A program made the position numbers and the translations under genes. Shown here one piece after another: positions 1 to 9,630 of a stretch of 64,000 bases of DNA. Within the stretch, counting starts at the first letter, position 1. Every line of letters starts with the position of its first letter. Origin of the DNA: an uncultured Bacteroidota bacterium (GTDB lineage: Bacteria > Bacteroidota > Rhodothermia > Rhodothermales > Salinibacteraceae); contig CAJXLV010000010.1 in NCBI GenBank assembly GCA_913056185.1, positions 1 to 64,000 of the forward strand, read 5' to 3'. Below the pieces are notes generated by a model. It was not told where the DNA came from, did not search any database, and saw only the letters and a list, made by a program, of their open reading frames with translations.

Positions 1-471
1 TTCATCACCCTGTCGGCACAGGTCAACGAGCAGATGCCGTTTTACGTGACCACCGCGGTGGTGGAGGCCATTGCAAAACGGCCCGTGCGGCTGCAAGACG
101 CCTCCGTACTGGTGCTGGGAGCGGCGTTCAAGAAGAACGTCGACGATACGCGACACGCCCCCGCCCGGAGCATAGTGCGCCTGCTTCGCGAAAAAGGCAT
201 TGAGCATCTTCAGTACGCCGACCCGCACGTTGACTGCCTGTGCGTAGAGACCGAGCACGGACCTTTTGAGGTGCCCCGCGTAGAGGTAACGCCGCAGACG
301 CTTGCCGAGCAGGACGTGGCGGTCCTTGTGACGGACCACGAGGCGTTTCCTTACGCCACCATCCGCGAGCACGCGCCGATGGTGGTGGATGCGCGCAACG
401 GATTTGAGGACGGCGCGAGGGCCGAGAATGTGTGGCTGCTGGGGGACGGGGCTCCCGAGCCCGACGCCTGA
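1..471 (+). CDS. UDP-sugar 6-dehydrogenase, C-terminal part (partial)
   Basis: The 5' end is cut by the window; the frame is open from base 1, so the ORF-track start at 34 is internal. The visible ~156 residues are the C-terminal part of a UDP-glucose/GDP-mannose dehydrogenase family enzyme. They include the NEQMPFYV segment at the start of the dimerisation helix, the substrate-binding stretch GAAFKKNVDDTRHAP and the ADPH motif of the C-terminal Rossmann fold. The KKNVDD form resembles WbpA-type UDP-GlcNAc(A) dehydrogenases more than WecC, but the substrate cannot be settled from this fragment. It probably supplies a nucleotide-sugar uronic acid to the polysaccharide locus that follows. Confidence 0.88.
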   Translation, partial: FITLSAQVNEQMPFYVTTAVVEAIAKRPVRLQDASVLVLGAAFKKNVDDTRHAPARSIVRLLREKGIEHLQYADPHVDCLCVETEHGPFEVPRVEVTPQTLAEQDVAVLVTDHEAFPYATIREHAPMVVDARNGFEDGARAENVWLLGDGAPEPDA

Positions 472-531
472 GGCCTTCGCCCCCAATGCTTCCGGGGCGC
501 ACTTTGCTCTTCGACGCAACGCACGGAGCCC

Positions 532-2364
532 ATGATCGAGAAAATTAACAAGCTGCGGCCGCTGTTTAGCCGGATGGATAAGCTTCAGTACGCCGGCCTA
601 CTCGTGATGATGGGCCTGGGTGCCGTGCTGGAGATGGTGGGCATCGGCGCCGTGCCTGCATTTATCTCGACGCTTGCCGCGCCGGAGAAGGTGCGCGCGT
701 TTCCGGGGGTCGAGCCGGTGCTGCAGGTGCTTGGCATTACCACCAGCCGGGAGTTGGTGATCTGGGGCGCCGTGGGGTTCATTCTGGTGTTTACGATCCG
801 GGCCGGTGTGGTGGTCTTGTTGCAGTACGTGCAAATCCGCCTGACCGAGCACCACCGCGTGCGGCTGGCCCGTATGCTTTTTACAAAGTATATGGAGGCA
901 CCGTACGAATTTCACCTTCAGCGAAATACGGCGGAGCTGCTCCGCAACGTGAACTCAGAAACCAAGAATATCATCTCGGGGGTCATCAACCCAATTTTGC
1001 AGCTCATCCTGAACGCAATGATGACGATTTGCATCGCAGGGCTGCTCTTGGCCACGACGCCCTGGGCGGCGCTCGGGGCCCTGGTGGGAATTGGAGGGGG
1101 GGCCTGGGTGTTTTTGCGGACGGTGCAAGACAAAATGGAGAGCTACGGCCAAAAAGCGCGGACGGAGCGCAAGCGGGCCATCCAGGCGGTCAACCAGGGG
1201 CTGGGGGCCTTCCGAGATGCGCGAGTGATTGGGGTGGAGGGGGCGCTGATTGATGATTTTTACCAGAGCATCGCCCGCTTTGCGAAGCTGCAGCGGTACC
1301 AAGGCTTCATCAGCTCTATCGGCACGCCCCTGCTGGAGTACATCGCGGTGGTGGGGCTGATGCTGCTGGTGCTGGCACTGGTTCTGGTGGGCACGGGCCT
1401 GACGACGATGATTCCGCTGATGGGCCTCTTTGGGGCGGCGATTGTGCGGCTGCGCGGAACGATTGGGGCCATTACTGGCACGCTCAATACGCTCCAGTAC
1501 AACATGGCCTCGGTGGATGCAGTCGTGGGCGACCTCCGGACGCTGCGTGCGCCGGAGCAGGCCTCCCCGCTGCGCCTGCAGCCGCCCTCCCCGCGTACAG
1601 CTGTGCCGGAGGCCTCGGGCCCGTCCATTTCGTTTACGGAGTCGCTCCGGTTCGAGGGGGTGACGTACCACTACCCGGGGGCCTCCGAGGCGGCGCTCCG
1701 AGAGGTCGCCTTTTCTCTTGAGCCGGGGGAGTCGGTGGGGCTGGTAGGGGCGACGGGCTCTGGCAAAACGACGCTCGTAAACGTGCTGCTTGGGCTGCTG
1801 GAGCCACAGGAGGGACGCATCCTGGCCGATGGGGTCGACATCCACGAGAATGTGCCGGGGTGGCAGAATCATCTCGGCTACATCCCGCAGTCCATCTTCT
1901 TGCTGGACGATACCATTCGGCGGAATGTGGCGTTCGGCGAGCCCCCTGAGGCGATTGAGGATGAGAAGGTGTGGCAGGCGCTGTATGCGGCCCAGGTGGG
2001 GGGGTTTGTGATGGAGGAGCTCTCGGAGGGACTGGAGACAACGGTGGGGGAAAATGGGGTGCGCCTCTCCGGCGGGCAACGCCAGCGGGTGGGCCTGGCC
2101 CGGGCCATCTACCACAATCCCAGTGTGCTGGTCATGGATGAGGCCACCTCCGACCTCGACAATGAGACGGAGCACCGTGTGATGCGGGCGCTCAATGACC
2201 TGAAAACGGATCGCACCTTTGTAATGATTGCGCACCGCCTCCGCACGGTGCAAGACTGCGACCGCCTCTTTTTCATGAAGCAGGGCCGCATTGTGGCCCA
2301 GGGCCCCTACGAGGAGCTCTGCGCTACGCGCAAGGATTTCCGGCAGATGGCACAGGTGGCGTAG
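532..2364 (+). CDS. ABC exporter (permease-ATPase fusion), PglK/MsbA-like candidate flippase
   Basis: This is a 610-aa type I exporter half-transporter. An N-terminal domain of about six membrane helices (residues ~20-320) is joined to an ATPase domain. The ATPase shows Walker A GATGSGKTT (~403), signature LSGGQRQR (~513), Walker B VLVMDEATSDLD (~530) and a switch His in MIAHRL. The length is typical of the MsbA/PglK group. It sits 60 bp after the sugar dehydrogenase and opens a run of glycosyltransferases, so flipping a lipid-linked glycan is the likely job, as in PglK. A GGAG lies just upstream of ATG 532. The substrate is inferred from context only. Confidence 0.88.
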   Translation: MIEKINKLRPLFSRMDKLQYAGLLVMMGLGAVLEMVGIGAVPAFISTLAAPEKVRAFPGVEPVLQVLGITTSRELVIWGAVGFILVFTIRAGVVVLLQYVQIRLTEHHRVRLARMLFTKYMEAPYEFHLQRNTAELLRNVNSETKNIISGVINPILQLILNAMMTICIAGLLLATTPWAALGALVGIGGGAWVFLRTVQDKMESYGQKARTERKRAIQAVNQGLGAFRDARVIGVEGALIDDFYQSIARFAKLQRYQGFISSIGTPLLEYIAVVGLMLLVLALVLVGTGLTTMIPLMGLFGAAIVRLRGTIGAITGTLNTLQYNMASVDAVVGDLRTLRAPEQASPLRLQPPSPRTAVPEASGPSISFTESLRFEGVTYHYPGASEAALREVAFSLEPGESVGLVGATGSGKTTLVNVLLGLLEPQEGRILADGVDIHENVPGWQNHLGYIPQSIFLLDDTIRRNVAFGEPPEAIEDEKVWQALYAAQVGGFVMEELSEGLETTVGENGVRLSGGQRQRVGLARAIYHNPSVLVMDEATSDLDNETEHRVMRALNDLKTDRTFVMIAHRLRTVQDCDRLFFMKQGRIVAQGPYEELCATRKDFRQMAQVA

Positions 2365-2484
2365 CGACAGGGGCGTCCCAAAAGGAGGCCTCACGCCTCA
2401 CGACAAGAGGCGAGGCAGCGGACGGGGGTGTGGCCGCGGTTCTCGTATCGATCGACTCCTCCCCTCATGCTCCCCCGCGCCCGT

Positions 2485-3669
2485 ATGAGCCGCATCTTGC
2501 TCGTACAGCACAGCAGCACGCCGGATGGATCCGCCCACAGCGGCTTGCTACTTGCGGATGGCCTGCGCGAGGCGGGGTGGACGGTGCACGTTGCCTTTGG
2601 GCACGAGGGGCCGATGAGGGACGCGTATGCTGCGGCGGGGCATCAGCCGCACCTGGTCCCACACAGCAACTGGCTCCGCCGGGCGCACACGCATCAGTTC
2701 GTCAAGGACGTGTGGCACGAGTGGGCCGGGGCGGAGGCGTTTGTGCACCTCATTGACGAGGTCGCGCCTCGGGCCGTGTACGTCAACACGGCTGTGAGCC
2801 TGGCAGGCGTGCTTGCGGCCCACCGTGCGCATGTCCCGTGCGTATGGCACCTGCGGGAGATGTTTGCGGACATTGGAGGAGAGTTAAAAGCCCCGCGCTG
2901 GGCCCTGCCGCTTCTCCGGCGTCTCCTGTGTCGTTGTGCCGACCGGCTTGTGACGAACTCGGCGGCCACGGCCCGCAATATGCTGGCGGGACGAGCCCCG
3001 GAGGCGCGGGTGGTCCCCAATGCGGTGGGAGAGCGGTTCTACGCAGAGGCGCGCGCCCCCGCCGCTGCCCGAGCGGCGCTGGGGCTGCCGGCTGCGGGCC
3101 CGCTGATCGGCGTTCCCGGCACCCTCCGCTCGATGAAGGGACACACGTTTTTTTTGGAGGCGGTGGCTCCGCTCCTGCACCGCACTGAGGGGCTGCAGGT
3201 GGCGGTCACGGGGCAGGGCGTGCCCGCCGTGGCCCGTCGCGTAAAGGCGAAGGCCCGAGCCCTCGGCCTCCGCGATCGCGTTTTGTTCCTCGGGTGGGTC
3301 GACGACATGGCGGCTTTTTATCGGGCCTGTGACCTCGTCTGCATCCCGTCCCGCGCAGAGCCCTTCGGGCGCACGGCCATCGAGGCCTTTGCGGTGGGCA
3401 CGCCGGTGGTGGCAACGGCCGTGGGGGGGCTGCAAGAAATTATTGCCGAGGGCAAAACGGGGCGGCTCGTGCCTTACGGCGACGCGTCGGCCCTCGCGGC
3501 GGCCCTCCACGCCCTCTTGTCCTCCCCGGAGCAGCGGCGCACCCTGAGCAGGCGGGCCCGCCGCGAGGCGGAAGAGCACTACCACGCGAAGCGATACAAG
3601 AAGACCCTCGTGGCGCTCGTGCAGGCCCTCGTGGACACACAGTCGACGCCTGCACCCGCCTCTGCCTGA
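2485..3669 (+). CDS. Glycosyltransferase family 4 (GT-B)
   Basis: A GT-B retaining glycosyltransferase of about 394 aa. The N-terminal Rossmann half begins ILLVQHSSTPDGSAHSG. The C-terminal half has the sugar-nucleotide site EPFGRTAIEAFAVGTPVVAT with the usual E-x7-E spacing, followed by GGLQEII. ATG 2485 is preferred over 2428 and 2467 because the fold's first beta strand starts directly after MSR. It likely transfers one sugar of the repeat unit on the cytoplasmic face of the membrane. Donor and acceptor cannot be read from sequence. Confidence 0.88.
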   Translation: MSRILLVQHSSTPDGSAHSGLLLADGLREAGWTVHVAFGHEGPMRDAYAAAGHQPHLVPHSNWLRRAHTHQFVKDVWHEWAGAEAFVHLIDEVAPRAVYVNTAVSLAGVLAAHRAHVPCVWHLREMFADIGGELKAPRWALPLLRRLLCRCADRLVTNSAATARNMLAGRAPEARVVPNAVGERFYAEARAPAAARAALGLPAAGPLIGVPGTLRSMKGHTFFLEAVAPLLHRTEGLQVAVTGQGVPAVARRVKAKARALGLRDRVLFLGWVDDMAAFYRACDLVCIPSRAEPFGRTAIEAFAVGTPVVATAVGGLQEIIAEGKTGRLVPYGDASALAAALHALLSSPEQRRTLSRRARREAEEHYHAKRYKKTLVALVQALVDTQSTPAPASA

Positions 3670-3749
3670 CACTGCGCGCGGCGTTGTGCACGGGGCGCGC
3701 TCTCGCCTTCCGATGATGCCCCATCCACACAGTCCCTCCCCGATCACGC

Positions 3750-4757
3750 ATGCGCACAACGGTTCTTGTGGTGGCGTACCGGGGCGACCGGTGGCTCCCC
3801 GCGTGCCTGCGGACCCTGGCCGCGGCAAGCGAGGCGCCCCTGCACCTGGTGCTTGTGGACAATGCCGAGAATACAGTTCTGGACGCCCTGGACCTCTCGG
3901 CGTTCGAGGCGGAGGTGCTGTCTACGCCTCGTCCGATGGGCTTTGCGGCGGCGAACAACTTTGCCCTGATGGAGGCCTCGTGCCTGGGCGAGGCGGTGCT
4001 CTTCCTGAATCAGGACACCAAGAGTCCGCCGGGGTGGATCGATGTGTGTCGGCGTGCACTTGCCGGCGCGCCCCGCCTCGGGGCGGTCTCGCCGTTCATC
4101 CGCACGTATGCGGACGACGGGTGGGACCCGAGCTTTTGGGCCTGCCTGTCGGCGGCCCAGCACGCGCGGGTGGAGGCGGGCGACCTTGAAGAGGCGGTGC
4201 TGCCGGTGCCCAGTGCGCCCGCCCCGGCCCTTCTGGTGCGGACGGCGGTGCTCCGGGCGACGGGCCCTTTTGACCCAGTGTACGGCAGCTACTACGAGGA
4301 CTACGATCTATGCCGGCGCATCCGGGAGGTGGGGCACAGCGTGGGCGTCTGTCCCGGTGCGCGGGTCCGGCATTTTTCGGGGGGGGCTACCGTGACGGAG
4401 GCGCAGCAGCGACATCGCATGCGGCAGGTGCTCCGCAATCGCATCCTGTACCGCCTCCGCACAGCGGCGCGGCCCCGCTGGCAGGCGGCACTGGGCTGGT
4501 TCCTGGCCGACTTTCCACGGCGGCTGGCGCGGGGGCTCGTGGGCACGCCCTCCTCGCAGCCGCCCGCAGTGACGTTGCAGGCCTACGGAGACCTCGTGCG
4601 ACTGGGGCGGCGCGTGGTCTCTGCTGCATACGACGGGGCGCAGTGGCGGGCCTACTTGCAGCGCCTCGGGTGGCCCCCGGCATCGATTGGCGACGGGGCG
4701 CTCCCCAACGATTCGCCCAACGACTCTTCTTCCTCCTCTCCGGTGGCTTCGTCATGA
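3750..4757 (+). CDS. Glycosyltransferase family 2, rhamnosyltransferase-like
   Basis: A 335-aa GT-A glycosyltransferase of the WbbL/RfbF style. It starts with a short strand (TTVLVVAYRGDRWLPACLRTL) and has the NQDTK metal/nucleotide segment (~residue 92). It also has the SYYEDYDLCRRIREVGH motif typical of this branch, followed by a conserved H-x-S near VRHFSGG. A serine-rich tail (NDSSSSSP) ends the protein. Its stop overlaps the next start (ATGA at 4754), which implies translational coupling. Rhamnosyl transfer is a family tendency, not shown here. Confidence 0.87.
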   Translation: MRTTVLVVAYRGDRWLPACLRTLAAASEAPLHLVLVDNAENTVLDALDLSAFEAEVLSTPRPMGFAAANNFALMEASCLGEAVLFLNQDTKSPPGWIDVCRRALAGAPRLGAVSPFIRTYADDGWDPSFWACLSAAQHARVEAGDLEEAVLPVPSAPAPALLVRTAVLRATGPFDPVYGSYYEDYDLCRRIREVGHSVGVCPGARVRHFSGGATVTEAQQRHRMRQVLRNRILYRLRTAARPRWQAALGWFLADFPRRLARGLVGTPSSQPPAVTLQAYGDLVRLGRRVVSAAYDGAQWRAYLQRLGWPPASIGDGALPNDSPNDSSSSSPVASS

Positions 4758-5962
4758 CGGTCTTGCACGTGAACGAGCACCTGGCCCACAAGGGCGGGGT
4801 GGAAACGTACCTCTTTGGGCTGTGGCCGCGGCTGCGCGAGCGAGGCGTGGAGCCGGTGGTGGCGTACGGCGACGGCGACGCGTCGCTACACGCCCCCAGC
4901 CATCACGCCCCGGCGCTGGGCACGGCGGGCCTCTGGGCGGAGGCGCGGGCACGGACGCAGATGGAGACGGTTCTGCACGCAGTGGCGCCGGATGTCATCC
5001 ACATCCACAATGTGCAAAATGTGGGGGCGTTGCAGGCGAGCCTGGCTCACGGCCCGACCGTGCTCACCACGCACGACTATCGGTGGGTCTGCCCGGCGAA
5101 CAACTTTTTTCATGCGCGGCCGCAGGCTGTGTGCGAGCGCACCTGCGGGCCGGGGTGCTTTGCCACCACCCTCACGAAGCACTGCGTGACGCCGCGCCCC
5201 CGGTACGCCCCGGGGGTTTACCGGCGGGCGCGATGGGGCATCGAGCATGCGGCGGACTTCGCGCGGGTTCTTGCGCCAAGCCGCGGCGCGCGCACGAAGT
5301 ATGAGGAGTCCGGCTTCGAGGAGGCCAATCTGGACGTGCTGCCGTATTTCTGCGCGCCGGCCCCAGCAGCGTCGCCCCGTCCCCTTCCCGAGCCGCCGAC
5401 CATCACGTATCTGGGACGCATCGCGGCCAACAAGGGACACGAGTACTTTGTGGAGGCGCTGGGCACACTGCCCGACGACGTGCAGGGGCGCATGGTGGGA
5501 AGCGTCACCGAAGAGGCTGCGGCACGGCTCCGCGACCTGGCGGCGCGGCACAATTGTGCCGACCGCTTGTCGCTGCACGGGTGGGCCTCCCAGGCAGAGA
5601 TTCTCAAGGTTCTGGAGGGCACGTCGGTGCTGGTCTTTCCCTCCCTCTGGCCCGAAACCCTCGGCCTCGTGGGCCTCGAGGCGCTCAGCCAGGGCGTGCC
5701 GGTGGTGGCCTCGGAGGTGGGCGGCGTGCGCGAGTGGTGCCACGACGGCGAGACTGGCTATGGGGTCCCGCCGGCGGACGGGGCCGCCATCGCGGAGCGC
5801 GTGGCCCACCTGCTGGGCGATGAGGACCGATTGCGTGCCTTCGGCGCGCGCGGAATTGAGCTGGTGAAAGAGCGATTCCGGCCCACGCAGCACGTTGATC
5901 GTCTCCTCCGCATCTACCGCCAGGTTCAGCCGACGGTCCAGCCCGCGTCTTCCCATGCCTGA
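4754..5962 (+). CDS. Glycosyltransferase family 4 with cysteine cluster
   Basis: A GT-B transferase of about 402 aa. ATG 4754 is chosen because it overlaps the previous stop and begins the first beta strand (TVLHVNEHLAHKGGVETY); the ORF-track start at 4310 lies far inside the upstream gene. The middle carries a cysteine cluster, VCERTCGPGCF...KHC (residues ~130-150), after HDYRWVCPANN. The C-terminal donor site is WPETLGLVGLEALSQGVPVVAS. Cysteine-containing inserts of this kind occur in some bacterial GT4 enzymes; metal binding is possible but unproven. It is part of an overlapping chain of transferase genes. Confidence 0.88.
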   Translation: MTVLHVNEHLAHKGGVETYLFGLWPRLRERGVEPVVAYGDGDASLHAPSHHAPALGTAGLWAEARARTQMETVLHAVAPDVIHIHNVQNVGALQASLAHGPTVLTTHDYRWVCPANNFFHARPQAVCERTCGPGCFATTLTKHCVTPRPRYAPGVYRRARWGIEHAADFARVLAPSRGARTKYEESGFEEANLDVLPYFCAPAPAASPRPLPEPPTITYLGRIAANKGHEYFVEALGTLPDDVQGRMVGSVTEEAAARLRDLAARHNCADRLSLHGWASQAEILKVLEGTSVLVFPSLWPETLGLVGLEALSQGVPVVASEVGGVREWCHDGETGYGVPPADGAAIAERVAHLLGDEDRLRAFGARGIELVKERFRPTQHVDRLLRIYRQVQPTVQPASSHA

Positions 5963-7124
5963 TTCCGCACGCCCCTTGCGCGTGGGCGTCTATGTCTTTT
6001 TTCCCGGGGGCGGCATCGGGCGGTACACGCACCGCCTGATGACGGCGCTGGCGCGGCACGAGGCGGTAGCGGTCGAGGCGCTTTGCACCCCGGAGTATGC
6101 CTGGGCCCCGGCGGAGGCGTACGCCACGTGGCCGGGCCTGGCTCGCATCTCGCACCGCATCCCTGCGCTGCGGCGCTGGCGCTTCTTGAAGGGGCAGTTC
6201 GTAAACCCTGCACGCGCCCTCGAGCACGTCCGCTCGGCGGAGCTCGATGTGCTGCACCTTGCCAACATCAATCACCTCTCCTTTCCGTACTGGCGGCGCC
6301 GGGCAGAGCGTGTGGGCGTGCCCGTGGTGGCTTCTGCGCACGACGTGACACGCGGAAAGCGCATCCTGAGCCGCATGTGGGAGACCCGACAACTGCGCGC
6401 GTTCTATCGCTGGGCCGATGCGCTCTTTGTGCACTCTGCGCATCAGGTGCGCGAGCTGACAGCCTTTGCCGAGGTCGCTCCGGAGGCGGTGCACGTGGTG
6501 CCGCACGGGCCGTACACCCACGGCACCGTGTCGGCCTCGAAGGCGGCCCTCCGCCGACAGTGGGACCTGCCTGCGGAGCGTCCGGTGGCGCTGATGTTTG
6601 GAAAGCTGAGAGACGATAAAAACCTGGAGGGCCTGCTGCGGGCCCTGGCCCGAACCGACGCGTCGCCCTACCTGATGGTGGCGGGGGCGGAGGACGACCG
6701 CCACCGCGGCGCCGCTCATTACCGCCGCCTCGCAGACGACCTCGGCCTCCGCGCCTCCGTGCGCATTCGTCCCGGGCGGCTGGAGGACGCGGCTGTGGGC
6801 GAGCTGTTTGTGGCGGCCGACTGGGTGGCGCTCCCTTACAGCGCGTCCTTCACCTCGCAGAGCGGCGTGCTCAACGTGGCGGCCCACTACGAACGGCCGG
6901 TGCTCGTAAGCTCGGCCCCGGTGCTGCACGAGACGGTGACTGCCTGCGACATTGGGGTGGCCTGCTCCGGCGATACGCCCGCGGCCCTGGCCCGCGGCAT
7001 CGAGCGCCTCCACCGGCGTCTGGCCACGGGGCACCAGCATGCCTTTTCGGCCTATCGCGATCGCTTTAGCTGGCGCGAGAATGCCGCACGGACAGTCTCG
7101 GTCTACCGATCCCTGCTTGCCTGA
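5955..7124 (+). CDS. Glycosyltransferase family 4
   Basis: A 389-aa GT-B transferase. It starts at ATG 5955, 8 bp inside the preceding gene, because the glycine-rich first loop (VGVYVFFPGGGIGRYTHRL) follows at once. The C-terminal half shows LMFGKLRDDKNLEGLLRAL and the donor-site region ALPYSASFTSQSGVLNVAAHYERPVLVSS. There the usual E-x7-E is replaced by a Ser/Gln-containing stretch, as in several GT4 subgroups. Tight overlap on both sides indicates one operon. Acceptor and donor are unknown. Confidence 0.86.
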   Translation: MPDSARPLRVGVYVFFPGGGIGRYTHRLMTALARHEAVAVEALCTPEYAWAPAEAYATWPGLARISHRIPALRRWRFLKGQFVNPARALEHVRSAELDVLHLANINHLSFPYWRRRAERVGVPVVASAHDVTRGKRILSRMWETRQLRAFYRWADALFVHSAHQVRELTAFAEVAPEAVHVVPHGPYTHGTVSASKAALRRQWDLPAERPVALMFGKLRDDKNLEGLLRALARTDASPYLMVAGAEDDRHRGAAHYRRLADDLGLRASVRIRPGRLEDAAVGELFVAADWVALPYSASFTSQSGVLNVAAHYERPVLVSSAPVLHETVTACDIGVACSGDTPAALARGIERLHRRLATGHQHAFSAYRDRFSWRENAARTVSVYRSLLA

Positions 7125-8224
7125 TGTCGCCTCGTCCCGGCCCGGAACTGACCCGCCTGGCGGTGCTGCACGCCCGGCTCTCGCCGCACATGGCGGCGTG
7201 CCTGCGCACGCTCCACCGCCAGGGGGTGGAATTGCTTGTGGTGCGCCTCCCGCCCGCGCAAACTGCCCCGTTTGATGAGCGGCACTTCGCCTGGATCGAT
7301 CATCTTTACGACCGCTCTGCGCTCCGCATTCCCGCCCTGCAGCGCCGCCTGGAGGCGTTCGCGCCGGACGCGGTGTTTATGTCGGGCTGGTTTGACGAGG
7401 GGTATCTGCACCTGGCGCGCGTCCTGCGGCGCCGGGGGGTGATGGTCATCGCGGGGTCGGACCAGCAGTGGACGGGCTCGTGGCGCCAGCAGGGCGCCCG
7501 GCTCATTGCGCCCTGGTACCTCCACTCCGCGATTGATGTGCTGTGGGTGGCGGGGGAGCGCCAGCGACAGTTTGCCCACCGCCTCGGCTTCCGGGGGCGG
7601 CGGTGCTGGGAGGGGGTCTACGGCTGCGCGTGGAACGCCTTTGCGGCCCAGCACACGGGCGCCCTGCCGAATGCGTTCCTCTTTGTAGGGCGCTATACGC
7701 CCCGCAAGGGCGTCGATCTACTGGCCGACGCCTACGCCACCTACCGGGCACGGGCCGATGATCCCTGGCCGTTGCTATGCGCTGGGCGCGGGCCGCAAGG
7801 CGACCTGCTCGCCACCCAGCCGGGCATCGAAAACCGAGGCTTCGTGCAGCCCGATGCCCTGCCCGCACTCATGGGACAGGCCGGGGCGCTCGTCCTGCCC
7901 AGCCGTACGGAACCATGGGGCGTGGTGGTGACGGAGGCAGCCGCAGCGGGCCGCCCACTCCTCTGCTCGGAGGCCTGCGGCGCGGCCGTGCACCTCCTGC
8001 GCGACCGCTACAACGGGTATCTCCTCCACACGGGCGAGGCAGAGCACCTGGCCCAGCGCATGCACACGCTGGCGGGCCAACCGCCGGCCGCCCGTCGCCG
8101 CATGGGCGCCCGCAGCCACGCCTTGTCCAAGCCCTACACGCCGACCCGCTGGGCCGACACCCTCACGAATGGCATTTACGACTGGTATGCCGACTCCCGA
8201 TCGCCCGCCCGCCTCCCCCAATAG
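7124..8224 (+). CDS. Glycosyltransferase family 4
   Basis: A 366-aa GT-B transferase whose ATG overlaps the previous stop by one base (TGATG). The C-terminal domain begins FLFVGRYTPRKGVDLLADAY and carries the donor site RTEPWGVVVTEAAAAGRPLL, with the two glutamates in canonical spacing. GCGAAVHLLRD follows. The N-terminal half is short and has a weaker glycine loop. It is one of five GT4 enzymes in the first 11 kb, consistent with assembly of a multi-sugar repeat unit. Specificity is not readable. Confidence 0.86.
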   Translation: MSPRPGPELTRLAVLHARLSPHMAACLRTLHRQGVELLVVRLPPAQTAPFDERHFAWIDHLYDRSALRIPALQRRLEAFAPDAVFMSGWFDEGYLHLARVLRRRGVMVIAGSDQQWTGSWRQQGARLIAPWYLHSAIDVLWVAGERQRQFAHRLGFRGRRCWEGVYGCAWNAFAAQHTGALPNAFLFVGRYTPRKGVDLLADAYATYRARADDPWPLLCAGRGPQGDLLATQPGIENRGFVQPDALPALMGQAGALVLPSRTEPWGVVVTEAAAAGRPLLCSEACGAAVHLLRDRYNGYLLHTGEAEHLAQRMHTLAGQPPAARRRMGARSHALSKPYTPTRWADTLTNGIYDWYADSRSPARLPQ

Positions 8225-9626
8225 CCGGGGCATCTGGAACGGGCCGTATCTCCTCCGCAATTGGATGTACCTGTGGGCGCTTCTCGTCGCCCTGGCCTGG
8301 GCTACTCCGTGGTCGTTCGGCCTGGTGTTGTGCGGCGGAATTGCGCTCCACAGCCTCCGCGGTCCCCGGCGCTCGGTGGAGGCGCTCGGCATGCTGGCGC
8401 TCCTTCTTGTGCTCGGCAAAACGGACGCAACCCTCGGGCGCTGGGTGGTGCTGGCGGCGGCGGGCGGGCGCATGCTTTGGGATGGGGCGTTCGCGGGCCG
8501 CGGCCTGCCGCGCCTGGGGCGTCTGCTGCTGGGGTTCTATGCCGTACTGCTGCCTCTCTCGGTGGCCGCCAGCACGTTTCCTCTCGTCTCCAGCCTCAAG
8601 CTGACGACCTTCACCCTCGGGGGGATGGTGACACTCGTGGGCTTTTACCGCACGCGCCACCTGACCGATTACTGGCTCTCCTGGCTCGTTACGCTGGCGG
8701 TCTTTCTGCTGCTGGCCAGCCTCCCGCTGTACGTGTTGCCCGGCGGGTACGCGACCAACGGGGTCGGCTTTCAGGGGCTCCTCACGCATCCGCAGACGTT
8801 TGGGCCCATCGTGGCAGCCCTCACGGCGCTCCTGGCGGGCCTCTACTTCTTTCGGCAACGGACCTCGTGGCTGCTGCTCCTGTGTGTGGGGCTCGGGGTG
8901 GGGGGGATGTATCTCTCGCTGTCGCGCACGTCACTGCTCGCCTTTGGGCTGGCTGGGGCCCTGACGGCCACCCTCGGGCTTAGCCTCAAGCCGGCGTCCT
9001 GGGGCGTCGATCTCCGCCGCACCCTGGCCCAGGGCCCCGTGCTTCTCGGGGGGCTGGCAGTCCTGGCCCTCGGGGCAATGCAGTGGACCTCCCTCCAGTC
9101 CGACCTGCACGCGTTCCTCGCGAAGGGCTCTGGGGAGGCGTCGTTGGTGCAGGCATTCGAGGCATCGCGGGGCGATCTAATGGACGTCTCCCTGGCCAAC
9201 TTCCAGCGACACCCGCTTACAGGCATCGGCTTCGGGGCGCCCTCCGACCCCGCACAGTTCGCCCAAGAGCTACAGCGCGGCCCGTACGGCCTTCCCCTAA
9301 GTGCCTCGGTTGAGAAAGGCTTCATGCCTACGGCGGTGCTCGAAGAAACGGGCCTGCTGGGGGCACTGCTCACGCTGGTCCTGATTGCCGCCCTGGTGCG
9401 GCCCACCCTCTCCCACCCCGACCCCACGCTGTTTTGGGGGATGGCCACGGCCCTGTGTGTCAACTTTGGCGAGATGGTGTTTTTCTCGGTGGGCGGCATG
9501 GGGCTTTTCCTCTGGTTTGTCATGGCGTTCTGCCACGTCGCGGCCCTCCGGAAGGGACGAGGGAGGGCGCCCCCCCAGTCTCCTCGCCCCCACGCCGCCG
9601 CCCGCCCTGCGCCCGTCCCACAGTAG
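8187..9626 (+). CDS. O-antigen ligase/polymerase family membrane protein (Wzy/WaaL-like)
   Basis: A polytopic membrane protein of about 479 aa with roughly 11-12 hydrophobic segments. The large periplasmic loop and the helix after it carry the Wzy_C-type signature HPLTGIGFG (~350) and a run of SLSRTSLLAFGLAGA. It is likely the polymerase that joins repeat units in the periplasm, or a ligase moving the glycan to its final acceptor; sequence cannot separate these. ATG 8187 or the in-frame ATG 8169 may be the start. Either overlaps the upstream transferase by 38-56 bp, so the genes are co-transcribed. Confidence 0.83.
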   Translation: MPTPDRPPASPNSRGIWNGPYLLRNWMYLWALLVALAWATPWSFGLVLCGGIALHSLRGPRRSVEALGMLALLLVLGKTDATLGRWVVLAAAGGRMLWDGAFAGRGLPRLGRLLLGFYAVLLPLSVAASTFPLVSSLKLTTFTLGGMVTLVGFYRTRHLTDYWLSWLVTLAVFLLLASLPLYVLPGGYATNGVGFQGLLTHPQTFGPIVAALTALLAGLYFFRQRTSWLLLLCVGLGVGGMYLSLSRTSLLAFGLAGALTATLGLSLKPASWGVDLRRTLAQGPVLLGGLAVLALGAMQWTSLQSDLHAFLAKGSGEASLVQAFEASRGDLMDVSLANFQRHPLTGIGFGAPSDPAQFAQELQRGPYGLPLSASVEKGFMPTAVLEETGLLGALLTLVLIAALVRPTLSHPDPTLFWGMATALCVNFGEMVFFSVGGMGLFLWFVMAFCHVAALRKGRGRAPPQSPRPHAAARPAPVPQ

Positions 9627-9630
9627 GCCT

